DNA of 50,803 nt from positions 1 through 50,803 of the forward strand of contig JALONP010000021.1 of assembly GCA_025454875.1 (NCBI GenBank), in the 5' to 3' direction. The translations under genes were made by a program, and so were the position numbers. Numbering within the stretch: the first letter of the stretch is position 1; the number at the start of each line of letters is the position of its first letter. This DNA is from Bacteroidia bacterium. Its GTDB lineage: Bacteria; Bacteroidota; Bacteroidia; UKL13-3. Shown piece after piece: positions 1 through 9,868 of the stretch. The notes below the pieces were generated by a model that did not search any database, had not been told where the DNA came from, and saw only the letters and a program-made list of their open reading frames with translations.

Positions 1-196
1 CCGGCAAAAGATCTAGCACTTTGCTTCGATCAAGCAACTATAGCCCGCTTTTGTTCTCTCAGGACCCGTGTGTGGGTACAAACAAAACAAGCCATGAAAA
101 CACAGTGATAATGCTAAAATAAAATCATGTTAACTTTTTGAGGATAATAATGAAGGAAAAAAACATTATTTGCAGACCACAATTACAAATGCAGTT
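1..196. other. Left-edge region with no recognised gene
   Basis: No recognisable gene lies here. Plus-strand frame 1 is open from the edge to a stop at about 106-108 and frame 3 is open to about 121, so the 3' end of an upstream gene is possible, but neither peptide resembles a family I know. Two small inverted repeats are visible: TTGCTT/AAGCAA at 21-37, and ACCC/GGGT around a GTGTGT loop near 64-79. They could belong to a terminator of an upstream gene. The A/T-rich stretch after position 110 is probably the leader of the response regulator. Confidence 0.3.
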
Positions 197-1576
197 ATGG
201 GAAAAATACTGATTATTGATGATGAAAAATCTATTCGGAATACATTAAAAGAGATACTGGAATATGAAGGTTATGTTGTAGAAGAGGCCTCGGATGGGGA
301 AAGCGGTTTGGCAAAAATTGAGGCTGAAGAATATGAAGCCGTATTGTGCGATATTAAGATGCCAAAAATGGATGGAATTCAAGTACTGACGAAAGCGAGG
401 GAACTTGATGATGATGTTCCGTTCATTATGATCTCGGGTAATGCTACAGTGGATATTGCTGTAGATGCTACAAAAAAGGGCGCTTATGATTTTATATCGA
501 AACCACCTGATTTGAATAGGCTTTTAATTACATTGAGAAATGCCATTGATAAAAAATCGATGGTAATTGAAAATAAAGTACTGAAGCGAAAAGTAAGTAA
601 GACCCGCGAAATAATTGGTGAATCGCCTGCAATCTTAAATATTACTGAAACGATTGAGAAAGTAGCTCCAACTGACGCAAGGGTATTGATTACCGGTGAA
701 AATGGAACTGGAAAAGAATTGGTAGCCCGTTGGATTCATGAAAAAAGTGCAAGAAGCAAATACCCATTGGTGGAAGTAAATTGCGCTGCGATACCAACCG
801 AATTAATCGAGAGTGAATTGTTTGGCCACGAAAAGGGCGCTTTTACTTCGGCCATTAAGCAACGAATTGGCAAGTTTGAGCAAGCGCATGAAGGAACATT
901 GTTTTTAGATGAAGTTGGAGATATGAGTTTATCTGCTCAAGCCAAAGTGCTAAGAGCGCTGCAAGAGCATAAAATTACCCGTGTTGGCGGAGATAAAGAT
1001 ATAGATGTAAATGTTCGCGTTATTGCAGCAACCAATAAAGATTTGCTCAAAGAAATAGAGAAAGGTACTTTTCGAATGGATCTTTACCACAGGTTAAGCG
1101 TGATTTTGATTCATGTACCATCATTGAATGAACGCAAAGATGATGTTGGATTGTTATCAGAAAAGTTTGTTAAAGAAATTTGTGAAGATAATGCAATACC
1201 AAAAAAGACTTTCACACCTGGCGCCATTAATGAACTAAAAAAGATTACCTATACTGGTAATATCAGAGAACTACGCAACGTAGTAGAGCGCCTTGTTATT
1301 TTGAGTGGCAGTAAAATAACAGAAGAAGACGTGGTTAAATTTGCTAGCCCGATGAATTCAAAAAACAGCGAGAAAAGCGTGTTTGAAAAGTTTGATACAC
1401 TACAAGAATTTAAAGACCACGTAGAAAAGATATTTATTGAAGAAAAGTTAAAAAAGAATAATTGGAATGTGGCAAAAACTGCCCAAGAAATTGATATTCA
1501 AAGAAGCCACTTATACAATAAAATTGAAAAGTATAGCCTACGAAGAGGGGAAATGAGTAGCACAATGAACGATTAA
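197..1576 (+). CDS. Sigma-54-dependent response regulator (NtrC/AtoC type)
   Basis: This is a cytoplasmic transcriptional activator that couples phosphorylation by a sensor kinase to sigma-54 RNA polymerase. From the ATG at 197 the order is: receiver domain (about 1-120) with acidic pair D9/D10, phospho-acceptor D52 in CDIKMP, and K102; AAA+ domain with Walker A GENGTGKE, the GAFTSA loop that contacts sigma-54, and Walker B-like LFLDEVGD; and a C-terminal Fis-type helix-turn-helix. A TTG nine codons upstream (170) is open, but ATG 197 starts directly on the receiver strand MGKILIIDD and is preferred. No cognate kinase is in the window, so the signal is unknown. lipB begins 7 nt downstream. 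Confidence 0.93.
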   Translation: MGKILIIDDEKSIRNTLKEILEYEGYVVEEASDGESGLAKIEAEEYEAVLCDIKMPKMDGIQVLTKARELDDDVPFIMISGNATVDIAVDATKKGAYDFISKPPDLNRLLITLRNAIDKKSMVIENKVLKRKVSKTREIIGESPAILNITETIEKVAPTDARVLITGENGTGKELVARWIHEKSARSKYPLVEVNCAAIPTELIESELFGHEKGAFTSAIKQRIGKFEQAHEGTLFLDEVGDMSLSAQAKVLRALQEHKITRVGGDKDIDVNVRVIAATNKDLLKEIEKGTFRMDLYHRLSVILIHVPSLNERKDDVGLLSEKFVKEICEDNAIPKKTFTPGAINELKKITYTGNIRELRNVVERLVILSGSKITEEDVVKFASPMNSKNSEKSVFEKFDTLQEFKDHVEKIFIEEKLKKNNWNVAKTAQEIDIQRSHLYNKIEKYSLRRGEMSSTMND

Positions 1577-1583
1577 GCATTTA

Positions 1584-2288
1584 ATGGTCAAAGAAATTTC
1601 TTTTGAAGATTGGGGCCTTATCGACTACAAAGAGGCTTGGGACAAGCAAGAAAACCTGTTCAAAGAAAAAGTGAACTTAAAGTTTGAACAACGAAGCAAC
1701 CCTGCATTAAGCATACTACCAATTCCGAATCACCTTGTTTTTTGTGAACATCCTCATGTATACACGCTTGGGAAAAGCGGCTCAATTGATAACCTATTGA
1801 TATCGGCCGAACAACTTAAACAGGCGGGTGCAACATATTATCCAATAAACAGAGGAGGCGATATTACTTACCACGGACCGGGGCAAATTGTTGGATACCC
1901 GATACTCGACTTAGAGCAGTTTTTTACAGATATCCATAAGTATTTAAGAATGCTTGAAGAAGCTGTGATACTTACGTTAGCAGAATATGAAATTGTAGGT
2001 GATAGGCTTGATGGGTATACAGGTGTATGGTTGGAACCTGAAAACAATGAACGTGCTCGAAAAATATGTGCGATGGGGGTTAGATGTAGCAGGTGGATTA
2101 CCATGCATGGATTTGCATTTAATGTGAATACAGACTTAAGCTATTTTGACCATATTGTTCCTTGCGGTATTGATGATAAACAAGTGACATCTATTGCCAA
2201 GGAACTTGGAAAGCAGATACCAATTGATGACGTAAAAAAACGTTTGTTAAAACATCTTTGTGATTTATTTCAATTTACGATTCATTAA
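1584..2288 (+). CDS. lipB: Octanoyltransferase LipB
   Basis: LipB moves octanoyl from octanoyl-ACP to the lipoyl domains of the 2-oxoacid dehydrogenases and of GcvH, the first step of endogenous lipoate synthesis. The 234-residue protein has the family signature RGGDITYHGPGQ (residues 90-101), the acyl-thioester cysteine C194 in IVPCGIDD, and the partner lysine in RKICAMGV (about K160). Length is normal for the family. It lies 7 nt after the response regulator and its TAA overlaps the lpxK ATG by one base, so translational coupling is likely. The partner enzyme LipA is encoded 6 kb away on the other strand. Confidence 0.96.
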   Translation: MVKEISFEDWGLIDYKEAWDKQENLFKEKVNLKFEQRSNPALSILPIPNHLVFCEHPHVYTLGKSGSIDNLLISAEQLKQAGATYYPINRGGDITYHGPGQIVGYPILDLEQFFTDIHKYLRMLEEAVILTLAEYEIVGDRLDGYTGVWLEPENNERARKICAMGVRCSRWITMHGFAFNVNTDLSYFDHIVPCGIDDKQVTSIAKELGKQIPIDDVKKRLLKHLCDLFQFTIH

Positions 2289-3358
2289 TGGTTGTTATAC
2301 TGAGAATTATACTTTCGCCACTTGCTTTGTTATACGGACTAGCGTTTTTTTTAAGAAATCAACTTTACAAACTAGGAATTCTTACAAGAAGCAAATTTGA
2401 TATCCCGATTATTTGTGTTGGCAACCTGAGTGCAGGAGGTACAGGCAAAACACCACATATTGAGTGGCTGATTCAGCAACTCTCTTCTCAGTATCGAATT
2501 GCTGTTTTAAGCCGTGGATATAAACGAAAAACAACAGGATACTTATTCGCTTCTGAAGAACTTAGCCCTAAAGACATTGGAGACGAGCCTTTTCAATATG
2601 CGCAAAAATTTAAACAGGTTGCCGTTGGAGTGAGTGAAAACAGGGTACTTGGCGTACCACTGTTACTTGCAGATGCTCCAGGAACGGATGTTGTGTTAAT
2701 GGATGATGGGTACCAACATTTACCTCTAAGAGCCGGATTGAATATTGTATTGACAGATTACAATTTACTTTACACAAGAGATTATTTGATGCCTTTGGGA
2801 ACACTTAGAGAGTTTAGGTCTGGAGCGAGAAGAGCCCAATGCATTATCGTATCAAAATGTAAATCGGACTTGAAAGAAAATGAGGCCAAAGAAATAAGGG
2901 CAGAATTGAATCTATTAGATCATCAACACCTCTTTTTTACAACCATAAAATATTTGCCTTTACAACCCATATACAACCAAGAAGCTGCACCGATTAAGTC
3001 CACTAACCAACAAATAATTGCATTCTCGGGCATTGCAAAACCTGATTTGTTTGAGCAACAACTTAAGCGTGATTTTAACCTTGCAAAACACATTGTTTTT
3101 AACGACCATCAAAATTATACGCTCAAAGAAGTGAATATGATAGTAGGACTCCATCAGGCATTTCCTGAATCGATTATTGTAACCACCGAAAAAGATTCGG
3201 TTAAAATGAATGATCCTGAAATTAGACAATTGCTATCAAACCTTCCATTGTACTATTTACCAATAGGAGTTGATTTTTTGTTTAACCAAGAACAAGCATT
3301 CAAACAAGTGTTGAAAGACTTCATTGACCCAACGTTAGCAGCATATCGTGCCGAATAA
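2288..3358 (+). CDS. lpxK: Tetraacyldisaccharide 4'-kinase LpxK
   Basis: LpxK is an inner-membrane-associated kinase that phosphorylates the 4' position of the lipid A disaccharide precursor using ATP. The N-terminus holds a hydrophobic segment (about 1-25), followed by the P-loop GNLSAGGTGKT (residues 45-55) with the substitutions typical of LpxK. The DDGYQH motif lies near residue 140, and the 356-residue length fits. The start overlaps the lipB stop by one base, giving a lipB-lpxK pair. Its presence indicates a Gram-negative cell making lipid A. Confidence 0.96.
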   Translation: MVVILRIILSPLALLYGLAFFLRNQLYKLGILTRSKFDIPIICVGNLSAGGTGKTPHIEWLIQQLSSQYRIAVLSRGYKRKTTGYLFASEELSPKDIGDEPFQYAQKFKQVAVGVSENRVLGVPLLLADAPGTDVVLMDDGYQHLPLRAGLNIVLTDYNLLYTRDYLMPLGTLREFRSGARRAQCIIVSKCKSDLKENEAKEIRAELNLLDHQHLFFTTIKYLPLQPIYNQEAAPIKSTNQQIIAFSGIAKPDLFEQQLKRDFNLAKHIVFNDHQNYTLKEVNMIVGLHQAFPESIIVTTEKDSVKMNDPEIRQLLSNLPLYYLPIGVDFLFNQEQAFKQVLKDFIDPTLAAYRAE

Positions 3359-3360
3359 CC

Positions 3361-3368
3361 TATATTTG
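3361..3368 (+). promoter_or_regulatory. Candidate Bacteroidota -7 box TATATTTG
   Basis: This is a perfect match to TAnnTTTG, the -7 consensus of Bacteroidota sigma-ABfr promoters, directly after the lpxK stop. The next gene's ATG is only 4 nt further on, so a transcript starting here would be leaderless. No clear -33 TTG lies at the usual spacing, so the match may be chance. Confidence 0.3.
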
Positions 3369-3372
3369 TTCT

Positions 3373-4842
3373 ATGAATATCTATGATAATTGTTCGCCTT
3401 GTTTAAAAACACCAAGCTCATTAACAATGCTTGTTATTCTTTTTTTGGGAATTGGTATTCAAACGCACGTGGTTATAGCACAAGGAGCTTATCGGTATGA
3501 AAAGGTTGGGCATTGGAACGATACAAATTTGGTGTCTCAAAACACTCCGTTTTCGAATGCTAAACAAACTTGGAGCGATTTAATGGGTTGGACAGATGTG
3601 AGAAACAACCGTAAATACATTATTATGGGGTCTATTGATTCAATTTACTTTTTTGACATTACGAACCCTGATTCAATTCGAAAATGTGATGTATTTTGGG
3701 GTAAAAATCGTGTGATTAACAGAGATATTGAGGTATATCAACATTATGCTTATTGCGTTTCTGATAATGGACCAGATGGGGCATTTCAGTTATTTGATTT
3801 GCAATATTTACCTGACTCAGTCAGGTTGGTAAGAGAAGATACAACTATTAGCAGAAGAACTCATTCTTTGTTTATAGATTCGGTAAGCAAAAGAATGTAT
3901 ATGAATTCAACAAACTCTTCATTTGCTCCTGGAAGAGATGGAATGCAAATTTTCTCGTTGCAAGATCCTGAAAACCCAACTTACTTAGGGAGACTAGAAG
4001 ATATCAACGGGGTTTGCGGCAGGGTTCATGAAGCCTACTTTAGAAATGATACTGCTTACTGCTCATGTGAATACAACGGACTTCAAATTTTTGATTTGAG
4101 AAATATAAACAACCAAATACACTTAGGAGGTATTACGCCCCCCTACCCCTTTAATGGATACAATCATACAAGCTGGTTGAGTGACAACGGCAAACACCTT
4201 GTATTTACCGATGAGTTACCTTATGGCCTTCCAATAAAATTGTATGATGTTAGTGATGTGCGATCGCCTGATTATATCCTTAATTTTAACTCAAATACTG
4301 GAGCTACTCCCCACAATGTAATTTGGATTGGGAATAAATTATTTACATCTGCCTACGAAGATGGCATGTGGGTATGGGATATGACTGATATAAACGCACC
4401 AACAGTTTATGGATACTATGACACGTATCCAGAGAATGAGGCGGGGTTTTACGGTGGACTCAGTGGATGTTGGGGTGTATACCCGTTTTTTAATGATGGC
4501 GTTATTGCGGCTTCGGATATGACAAATGGTTTGTTCTTATTAAAATATAACCAACAGGTATCTGTACCGAAAGTTGCAGGTAACATGAATACAACAATGT
4601 TGGCATATCCAAATCCATTTGAAGATGCCGTGAATGTATCCTATTCTGGGATGCAATCAGAGTTGGTGTATTATAAGCTTTTCAATGTGCAGGGTAAAAT
4701 AATAGCTGAAGGTAGCCAATTGTTAGTTAACGGCAATAACAAGTTGATTATGCAAAATATTAACTCGCTTACTTCAGGAATGTATTTTTTACAATTAACC
4801 ACTCCCGCCCAGATGTTAAATCAAACCCTTATCAAGCAGTAA
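3373..4842 (+). CDS. Choice-of-anchor B family protein with T9SS C-terminal domain
   Basis: A secreted or surface protein of 489 residues. A hydrophobic export signal (about residues 18-37, ending near IAQG) is followed by a long LVIVD-like beta-propeller. Its blades carry motifs such as FFDITNPDS, QLFDLQYLPD, QIFDLRN and KLYDVSDVRSPDY, and the overall pattern matches choice-of-anchor B proteins (early MGWTD, histidines near the repeats). The last ~80 residues form a type-A T9SS sorting domain (AYPNPFEDAV, then GMYFLQL and a basic end), so it should cross the outer membrane by type IX secretion and be anchored or released. The ligand or enzymatic role is unknown. It is 14 nt downstream of lpxK and 4 nt upstream of the porin gene. 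Confidence 0.85.
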   Translation: MNIYDNCSPCLKTPSSLTMLVILFLGIGIQTHVVIAQGAYRYEKVGHWNDTNLVSQNTPFSNAKQTWSDLMGWTDVRNNRKYIIMGSIDSIYFFDITNPDSIRKCDVFWGKNRVINRDIEVYQHYAYCVSDNGPDGAFQLFDLQYLPDSVRLVREDTTISRRTHSLFIDSVSKRMYMNSTNSSFAPGRDGMQIFSLQDPENPTYLGRLEDINGVCGRVHEAYFRNDTAYCSCEYNGLQIFDLRNINNQIHLGGITPPYPFNGYNHTSWLSDNGKHLVFTDELPYGLPIKLYDVSDVRSPDYILNFNSNTGATPHNVIWIGNKLFTSAYEDGMWVWDMTDINAPTVYGYYDTYPENEAGFYGGLSGCWGVYPFFNDGVIAASDMTNGLFLLKYNQQVSVPKVAGNMNTTMLAYPNPFEDAVNVSYSGMQSELVYYKLFNVQGKIIAEGSQLLVNGNNKLIMQNINSLTSGMYFLQLTTPAQMLNQTLIKQ

Positions 4843-4846
4843 TTGA

Positions 4847-6733
4847 ATGTTTGCACGGAAATTGATTTTATTTGGACTATGGGTGTCATTTGCCATCCTT
4901 GCGTTTGGGCAAAATACTCCAACCAAAAGCGTAAAGCCGCTAACGCAGCTTACTAATGAATATTTATTAGACCGTAATTATTCTTACCAAACAGTAGACT
5001 CCGTATCGAAAGCTCCCGAACAATTTTTAGCTCCATTTAAAAACTATATTCTTTTTCAAGATTTAGGAAATGCGGGCAGCGCCAGTAGAAGCCTTATTTT
5101 TAATCCGAGCCGTTCGATAGGATTTAACTACGGAGATGATCCATATGCTGTTTACGCTAAAAATCCATTGACTTCTAACTATTATAAAACTAAAACGCCA
5201 TTCACTGACCTCTTTTATACTCAGGGACCTAAGGAACTGTTATTCTTAAAAGCAACACATTCGCAGAATATTCACCCTAGGTGGAATATTGGTGTTGATT
5301 TTCAAAGACTGACTTCTGAGGGTTATTTACTGAGACAATACACGAGTCACTACAATGTGCAAGGATTTACAAGTTATCAAAGCAGAAACAAACGATACCG
5401 ATTGCTTGCAAGTGCCACTTGGAACAGAGGCATTACTGAAGAGAGTGGAGGAATTGCAAACGACTCTTCGTATGAAGCACTATCGGGAAACAACCGAGCG
5501 GTAAATATTAGATTAACTGATGCTCAAAATCGGTATAAAAACAGAACAGCGTATCTAAAGCAATATTTCTATTTTGGATCGCCCGTACAAACAATTAAAG
5601 AGAAAGATACACTATATGACTATGTGCCCAAAGCACATGTTTCGCATTCAATAGAAGCCTCAGAGCGTATCTATATTTTTGAAAACAATGGCAATCAAGA
5701 CTCTATTTTAACACCAAATCAGTATTATGACATTGGCTCCTCTACCTTTGATTCAACATATATTCGAAGAATTAAAAACACAGCACAATTCGCAAGCTAT
5801 ACTCCCTCAACTTCATTTGCCCTTGATAGCGTTCATCGGTTTAAAATGATTGGATTGTCGCATGAAATTATTGCTGTAAGTCAACAATCATTTACCAGAG
5901 GCTTTCAAAATGTGCTACTTACAGCGAGTGCAGAACGGGCAAGTCCTAAAGCTAACCAATTTGGTTACAAGGTAAATGCCTCGTATGTATTGTTTGGCTA
6001 TAACCAAGGTGATATTATTGGAGATGTTGGTTTAGGTTATTCATTTACAAAAGTTGGGGTAGAGGGCGTTGCTGGTTATTATCGGTATAAGCCTGATTAT
6101 GCATTTCAATTGTTTAAACAAAATCAATTTATTTGGGAAAATAATTTTGATCAAACCAATATCCTTATGCTTGGTATAGACTTTAAAACGAACACGCTCA
6201 AGCATAACGCTGCTTTATCTTATAGGTTATATCAATTAGAAAATTGGGTTTTTGCCAATACCAATTATGTACCTGAGCAAGCAACTTCAAAGGCTATTAT
6301 TCACCAATTGAGTTTTCAAAAGTTGTTTCAATTGGGTAATTTTTACTTTGACCACCGTTTGTTTGTTCAACACTCGGGAGCGACTTATATCCGCTTACCT
6401 GACTTTGGAGGCATGGTTCGGTATTACTTTGCCACTCGGTTTTTTAAAGTGTTAAAATTACAGGTAGGATTTAACCTATACTACAATACTGCTTACTACG
6501 CTAATGCTTACAGCCCAGCCACACGCATGTTTGTATTGCAAAACAATACACAGGTAGGCAACTATCCTTTAATTGAACCGTTTGTTGTAGGTATTGTGAA
6601 AAAGGCAAGTTTGTTTGCAAAATATGAGCATGTAAACCAAGATTGGATTAAGGGTGGTTATTATTATACACCTCACTATCCAGTATCGTTGCGTGGGTTA
6701 AGATTTGGAATCAGATGGGTATTTTACGACTAA
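4847..6733 (+). CDS. Putative outer-membrane porin (Porin_10-like)
   Basis: A 628-residue beta-barrel protein. It begins with a signal peptide (MFARKLILFG... ending AFGQ) and then shows alternating aromatic/polar strands throughout. The early block GNAGSASRSL, FNYGDDPY and TPFTDLFYTQG resembles the 'putative porin' family (PF14121-type) widespread in Bacteroidota. The C-terminus ends in an aromatic beta-strand (GIRWVFYD), as expected for a barrel closing strand. The substrate is not predictable. It lies 4 nt after the choice-of-anchor gene and overlaps the convergent aldehyde dehydrogenase gene by 4 nt at the stop codons. Confidence 0.8.
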   Translation: MFARKLILFGLWVSFAILAFGQNTPTKSVKPLTQLTNEYLLDRNYSYQTVDSVSKAPEQFLAPFKNYILFQDLGNAGSASRSLIFNPSRSIGFNYGDDPYAVYAKNPLTSNYYKTKTPFTDLFYTQGPKELLFLKATHSQNIHPRWNIGVDFQRLTSEGYLLRQYTSHYNVQGFTSYQSRNKRYRLLASATWNRGITEESGGIANDSSYEALSGNNRAVNIRLTDAQNRYKNRTAYLKQYFYFGSPVQTIKEKDTLYDYVPKAHVSHSIEASERIYIFENNGNQDSILTPNQYYDIGSSTFDSTYIRRIKNTAQFASYTPSTSFALDSVHRFKMIGLSHEIIAVSQQSFTRGFQNVLLTASAERASPKANQFGYKVNASYVLFGYNQGDIIGDVGLGYSFTKVGVEGVAGYYRYKPDYAFQLFKQNQFIWENNFDQTNILMLGIDFKTNTLKHNAALSYRLYQLENWVFANTNYVPEQATSKAIIHQLSFQKLFQLGNFYFDHRLFVQHSGATYIRLPDFGGMVRYYFATRFFKVLKLQVGFNLYYNTAYYANAYSPATRMFVLQNNTQVGNYPLIEPFVVGIVKKASLFAKYEHVNQDWIKGGYYYTPHYPVSLRGLRFGIRWVFYD

Positions 6734-8175
6734 AGTTTAATGCAAATATTTTTTGGCTCTGTGAAAAACCGCATAGCCTCCCAACCACCTTCACGTCCAA
6801 CCCCACTACTTTTTACCCCACCAAAGGGGGTGCGTAAATCGCGCAATAACCAACAGTTAATCCATACGATACCACATTTTAAATTACCAGCCATTTGGTG
6901 CGCACGAGATAGATTTTCTGTCCATAAAATACTTGCCAATCCGTACTCTGTACTGTTTGCCATTTCAAGAACCTCCGTTTCGGTATCGAATGGAGTGATG
7001 GTAACTACTGGCCCAAATATTTCTTCTTGATTGGTTCGGCAGTTGTATGGCAAACCTTCAATTACAGTAGGAGCAATATACCAACCTTCTGCAAACTCCC
7101 CTTCAAGCATAATTGCTTCACCTCCGCATAATATTGTACCTCCCTCTTGTTTGGCCAAATCAATATAACTCAAAACTTTTTCGTAATGCATTTTACTCGC
7201 AATTGCACCCGTTTGTGTTTTAGGATCTAAAGGATTGCCAACTAACAAATCGGCTTTTACTTTATTGACAAATGCATCTTTAAACTTTTGGTAAATGGGG
7301 CGTTCAACAAATATTCTCGATCCGCAAAGGCAGATTTCGCCTTGATTTAAAAACGAAGACCGAACAGTTTCGGCCAACATTTTATCAAAATCGCAGTCGG
7401 CAAAAATGATGTTGGCATTTTTACCACCCAACTCCAATGACAATTTCTTAAACATGGGAGCTGCTACTCTTGCTATTTCAGCGCCAGTTTTGGTACCTCC
7501 GGTAAATGATAAAGCCTTAATATGAGGATGACCTGAAAGCGTACTACCTACTTTTGTTCCTAAACCATGCACAATATTAAGTACGCCTGGAGGCAAACCT
7601 GAATCGATACAAACTTGGCTCAGTAAGTAGGCAGTCATTGGTGTAATTTCGGATGGTTTGGCAACAACACAATTACCAGCTGCCAAGGCTGGGGCTATTT
7701 TCCAAGTAAATAAATACAGTGGTAAATTCCACGGAGAGATACAAGCCACAACACCAATTGGATTTCGGGTTGTATAATTGATTGCATGATTGCCCATTGG
7801 ATGAGCTTCGCTTGCAAAATGTTCGGCTGCAGTTGCAAAAAAACGAATATTGCTTATCGCACGTGGTATCTCGCCATTTTTAGCAAGCCAATACGGCTTG
7901 CCTTGATCAATGCTTTCTGCTTCAGCAAATTGATGTAATTGCTGCTCTATTTTATCAGCTATGGTGAGCAATATTCTTGAACGTTTTTCGACTGGCGTTT
8001 CGCTCCAACCTTTAAATGCAGATTTGGCTGCTTGATATGCTAGTTCAACATCTTGGGCGTCACTATCAGGGCAAAGAGAATAGACTTTACCAATGGCGGG
8101 GTTATAATTATCAAGGTACTTACCTGCCTGAGGTGCAATTAACTGCCCACCAATATAGTTTGCGATTGTAATCAT
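6730..8175 (-). CDS. NAD(P)-dependent aldehyde dehydrogenase (ALDH8 / 2-hydroxymuconic semialdehyde dehydrogenase-like)
   Basis: A cytosolic enzyme of 481 residues that oxidises an aldehyde to a carboxylate. The Rossmann N-terminus carries SPWNLPL and AKPSE. General base E248 lies in LELGGK and the catalytic cysteine is C282 in NQGEICLCGSR. The double-Cys context and overall style resemble the ALDH8/HMSD subgroup that acts on (amino)muconate semialdehydes, for example in kynurenine or catechol breakdown. No other gene of those pathways is nearby, so the substrate is inference. It lies 26 nt downstream of lipA and is probably co-transcribed with it. The stop codon overlaps the convergent porin gene. 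Confidence 0.88.
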   Translation of the reverse strand: MITIANYIGGQLIAPQAGKYLDNYNPAIGKVYSLCPDSDAQDVELAYQAAKSAFKGWSETPVEKRSRILLTIADKIEQQLHQFAEAESIDQGKPYWLAKNGEIPRAISNIRFFATAAEHFASEAHPMGNHAINYTTRNPIGVVACISPWNLPLYLFTWKIAPALAAGNCVVAKPSEITPMTAYLLSQVCIDSGLPPGVLNIVHGLGTKVGSTLSGHPHIKALSFTGGTKTGAEIARVAAPMFKKLSLELGGKNANIIFADCDFDKMLAETVRSSFLNQGEICLCGSRIFVERPIYQKFKDAFVNKVKADLLVGNPLDPKTQTGAIASKMHYEKVLSYIDLAKQEGGTILCGGEAIMLEGEFAEGWYIAPTVIEGLPYNCRTNQEEIFGPVVTITPFDTETEVLEMANSTEYGLASILWTENLSRAHQMAGNLKCGIVWINCWLLRDLRTPFGGVKSSGVGREGGWEAMRFFTEPKNICIKL

Positions 8176-8201
8176 GAAAACGTTGCTATAAGTAAAATAA
8201 A

Positions 8202-9068
8202 TTAGATATGTCGTTCTGCATGGTACGATGAACGAACCAAAGCTCCTGATTCAACATATTTAAATCCTTTTTCGAGCCCAACCGTTTTGTAAAAATCAAA
8301 CTGTTCAGGCGTAATAAACTCCTCTACCGCTAAATGCATTTTGGTTGGCTGTAAATATTGACCGAGCGTTAATACATCACACCCATGTTGAACCAAATCA
8401 TCCATAATTTCAAGTACTTCCGCTTCTGTTTCACCTAAGCCCAACATAATACCAGACTTGGTTCTGCGACCGCGTTCTTTGGTTTTTAAAATTTGCTCAA
8501 GACTGCGCTCGTACTTAGCCTGAGGGCGAACCTTACGATACAAACGTTTTACTGTTTCCATATTATGCGAAACAACTTCAGGCTTTTCATCAATTACTTG
8601 ATACAACAAATCCCATTTATTCATAAAATCAGGAATAAGGGTTTCCATAGTTGTATTTGGATTGAGTTGTTTAACCAACTTGATTGTATTTGCCCAAACA
8701 GTAGCTCCTTTATCAGGCAGTTCGTCACGGTTAACCGAGGTTAACACTGCATGCTTCACCCCCATTAATTGAATTGCCTGAGCTACACGCATGGGTTCCT
8801 CTTGATCGTATTCTTTATTGCGCCCGGTTGCAACAGCACAAAACGAGCAACTTCGGGTGCAGGTGTTTCCTAAAATCATGAATGTGGCTGTGCCTTCTCC
8901 CCAGCACTCACCCATATTTGGGCAATTTCCACTTTCACAGATGGTATGCAACTTATACTCATCAACTAACTTGCGTACCTTGCGGTAGTTTTCGCCAGTT
9001 GGTAATTTTACTTTTAACCATGAAGGTTTTTTAACTCTTTGTTCGGTAAGGGTAGGTAGTTCTATCAT
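8202..9068 (-). CDS. lipA: Lipoyl synthase LipA
   Basis: A radical-SAM enzyme that inserts two sulfurs into protein-bound octanoyl groups to give lipoyl cofactors. The auxiliary iron-sulfur cluster cysteines are C44, C49 and C55 ([12 protein letters not shown]). The radical-SAM cluster is C70, C74 and C77 (CTRSCSFC), and the C-terminal RSSYHAE motif donates the conserved serine. I place the start at the ATG at 9068. A GTG two codons earlier (9074) overlaps the upstream gene's stop, whereas 9068 leaves a 2-nt gap. It is the middle gene of a probable operon of outer-membrane protein, lipA and aldehyde dehydrogenase. Confidence 0.97.
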   Translation of the reverse strand: MIELPTLTEQRVKKPSWLKVKLPTGENYRKVRKLVDEYKLHTICESGNCPNMGECWGEGTATFMILGNTCTRSCSFCAVATGRNKEYDQEEPMRVAQAIQLMGVKHAVLTSVNRDELPDKGATVWANTIKLVKQLNPNTTMETLIPDFMNKWDLLYQVIDEKPEVVSHNMETVKRLYRKVRPQAKYERSLEQILKTKERGRRTKSGIMLGLGETEAEVLEIMDDLVQHGCDVLTLGQYLQPTKMHLAVEEFITPEQFDFYKTVGLEKGFKYVESGALVRSSYHAERHI

Positions 9069-9070
9069 AA

Positions 9071-9832
9071 TCACTTATTCCATCCGTATGTATAACACAA
9101 ATATAAATTGAGCATTAAAGTTGTTTTAGGTTGATAAGCCATCAACTCCAATTGCGTTGGGTAAACATCCAATACGAAGCCAGCTTCCAACGTATGAAAT
9201 TCTTCGGTAAACTCACCCCACTCTACTGACAAGCTTGCTTTGCCATAACCTCCAAACTCGAAAGATGTATTGTTTGCTCCTGTAAAAAATGGCGAATTGC
9301 CAATAATATTGTTTTGCGTGTGTTGTGGGTTATTGGGATCAAATTGCTCGGAGAGCACATACCCACCAATTCCATCACTATTTCGGTAAAAAACATCAAG
9401 GTAACTAGGCTTTAAAATGGCAGTTACCAATCCAATTGTGTAGTTAAAATTAAGGGACAATGCATTTTTATATGGTCGCTCTGTAATGGCTATGGTTTGC
9501 CCCAAACCTTTGCGCAGGTTAAAAAGCATGTTTATTCTGCCATATGTATAGCGTGAAGGAGATTCAGCCTGACCATAGATCCGGGTTTCTTTGGGATGCC
9601 GGGTGCGCGCAAACTCAATATCCAACATGTTTTTTTTGAGTCCAGTTCTGTGCCACCCAAACTTGAAATTGATTCCTCCTAAACCACTTGAATTGATATT
9701 ACCCCCGAACTGCGTTCGATGCCTGTAGAACATTTGTGGTTCAGTGATTGCTTGGTTTTGCGCTACACCAACATTAGTGAAAAACATGGCTGTTATAAAA
9801 CCAATGAATCTTATTGAGGAGGTTACCTTCAC
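9071..9832 (-). CDS. Predicted outer-membrane protein of unknown function
   Basis: A 253-residue exported protein with a signal peptide (hydrophobic residues 9-23, then VAQNQ). The mature part is rich in alternating aromatic/polar strands (for example [38 protein letters not shown]), consistent with a small beta-barrel ending in an aromatic strand. I do not recognise a named family. It is the first gene of the lipA operon (2 nt from lipA ATG), but an outer-membrane barrel has no obvious role in lipoylation. A perfect TAnnTTTG box lies upstream on this strand at 9853-9860. Confidence 0.7.
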   Translation of the reverse strand: MKVTSSIRFIGFITAMFFTNVGVAQNQAITEPQMFYRHRTQFGGNINSSGLGGINFKFGWHRTGLKKNMLDIEFARTRHPKETRIYGQAESPSRYTYGRINMLFNLRKGLGQTIAITERPYKNALSLNFNYTIGLVTAILKPSYLDVFYRNSDGIGGYVLSEQFDPNNPQHTQNNIIGNSPFFTGANNTSFEFGGYGKASLSVEWGEFTEEFHTLEAGFVLDVYPTQLELMAYQPKTTLMLNLYLCYTYGWNK

Positions 9833-9838
9833 AATTAT

Positions 9839-9846
9839 TACTTTCG
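9839..9846 (+). promoter_or_regulatory. Candidate -7 box TACTTTCG for the OsmC gene
   Basis: This matches TAnnTTTG at 7 of 8 positions, with a TTG 22 nt upstream (9814-9816) inside the divergent gene. The 36-nt divergent spacer must hold promoters for both directions. The same TACTTTCG variant occurs before the DUF6580 gene (25390-25397). Confidence 0.3.
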
Positions 9847-9852
9847 AAGACT

Positions 9853-9860
9853 CAAAAGTA
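9853..9860 (-). promoter_or_regulatory. Candidate -7 box TACTTTTG for the lipA operon
   Basis: On the minus strand this reads TACTTTTG, a perfect TAnnTTTG match, about 21 nt upstream of the ATG at 9832. No clear TTG is present at -33. It lies back to back with the plus-strand box at 9839. Confidence 0.35.
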
Positions 9861-9868
9861 CATAAATT

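Noticed and set aside
1-108. 3' end of an upstream gene in frame 1
   Set aside because: The frame is open, but 35 codons show no recognisable motif and frame 3 is also open, so it cannot be supported as a gene.
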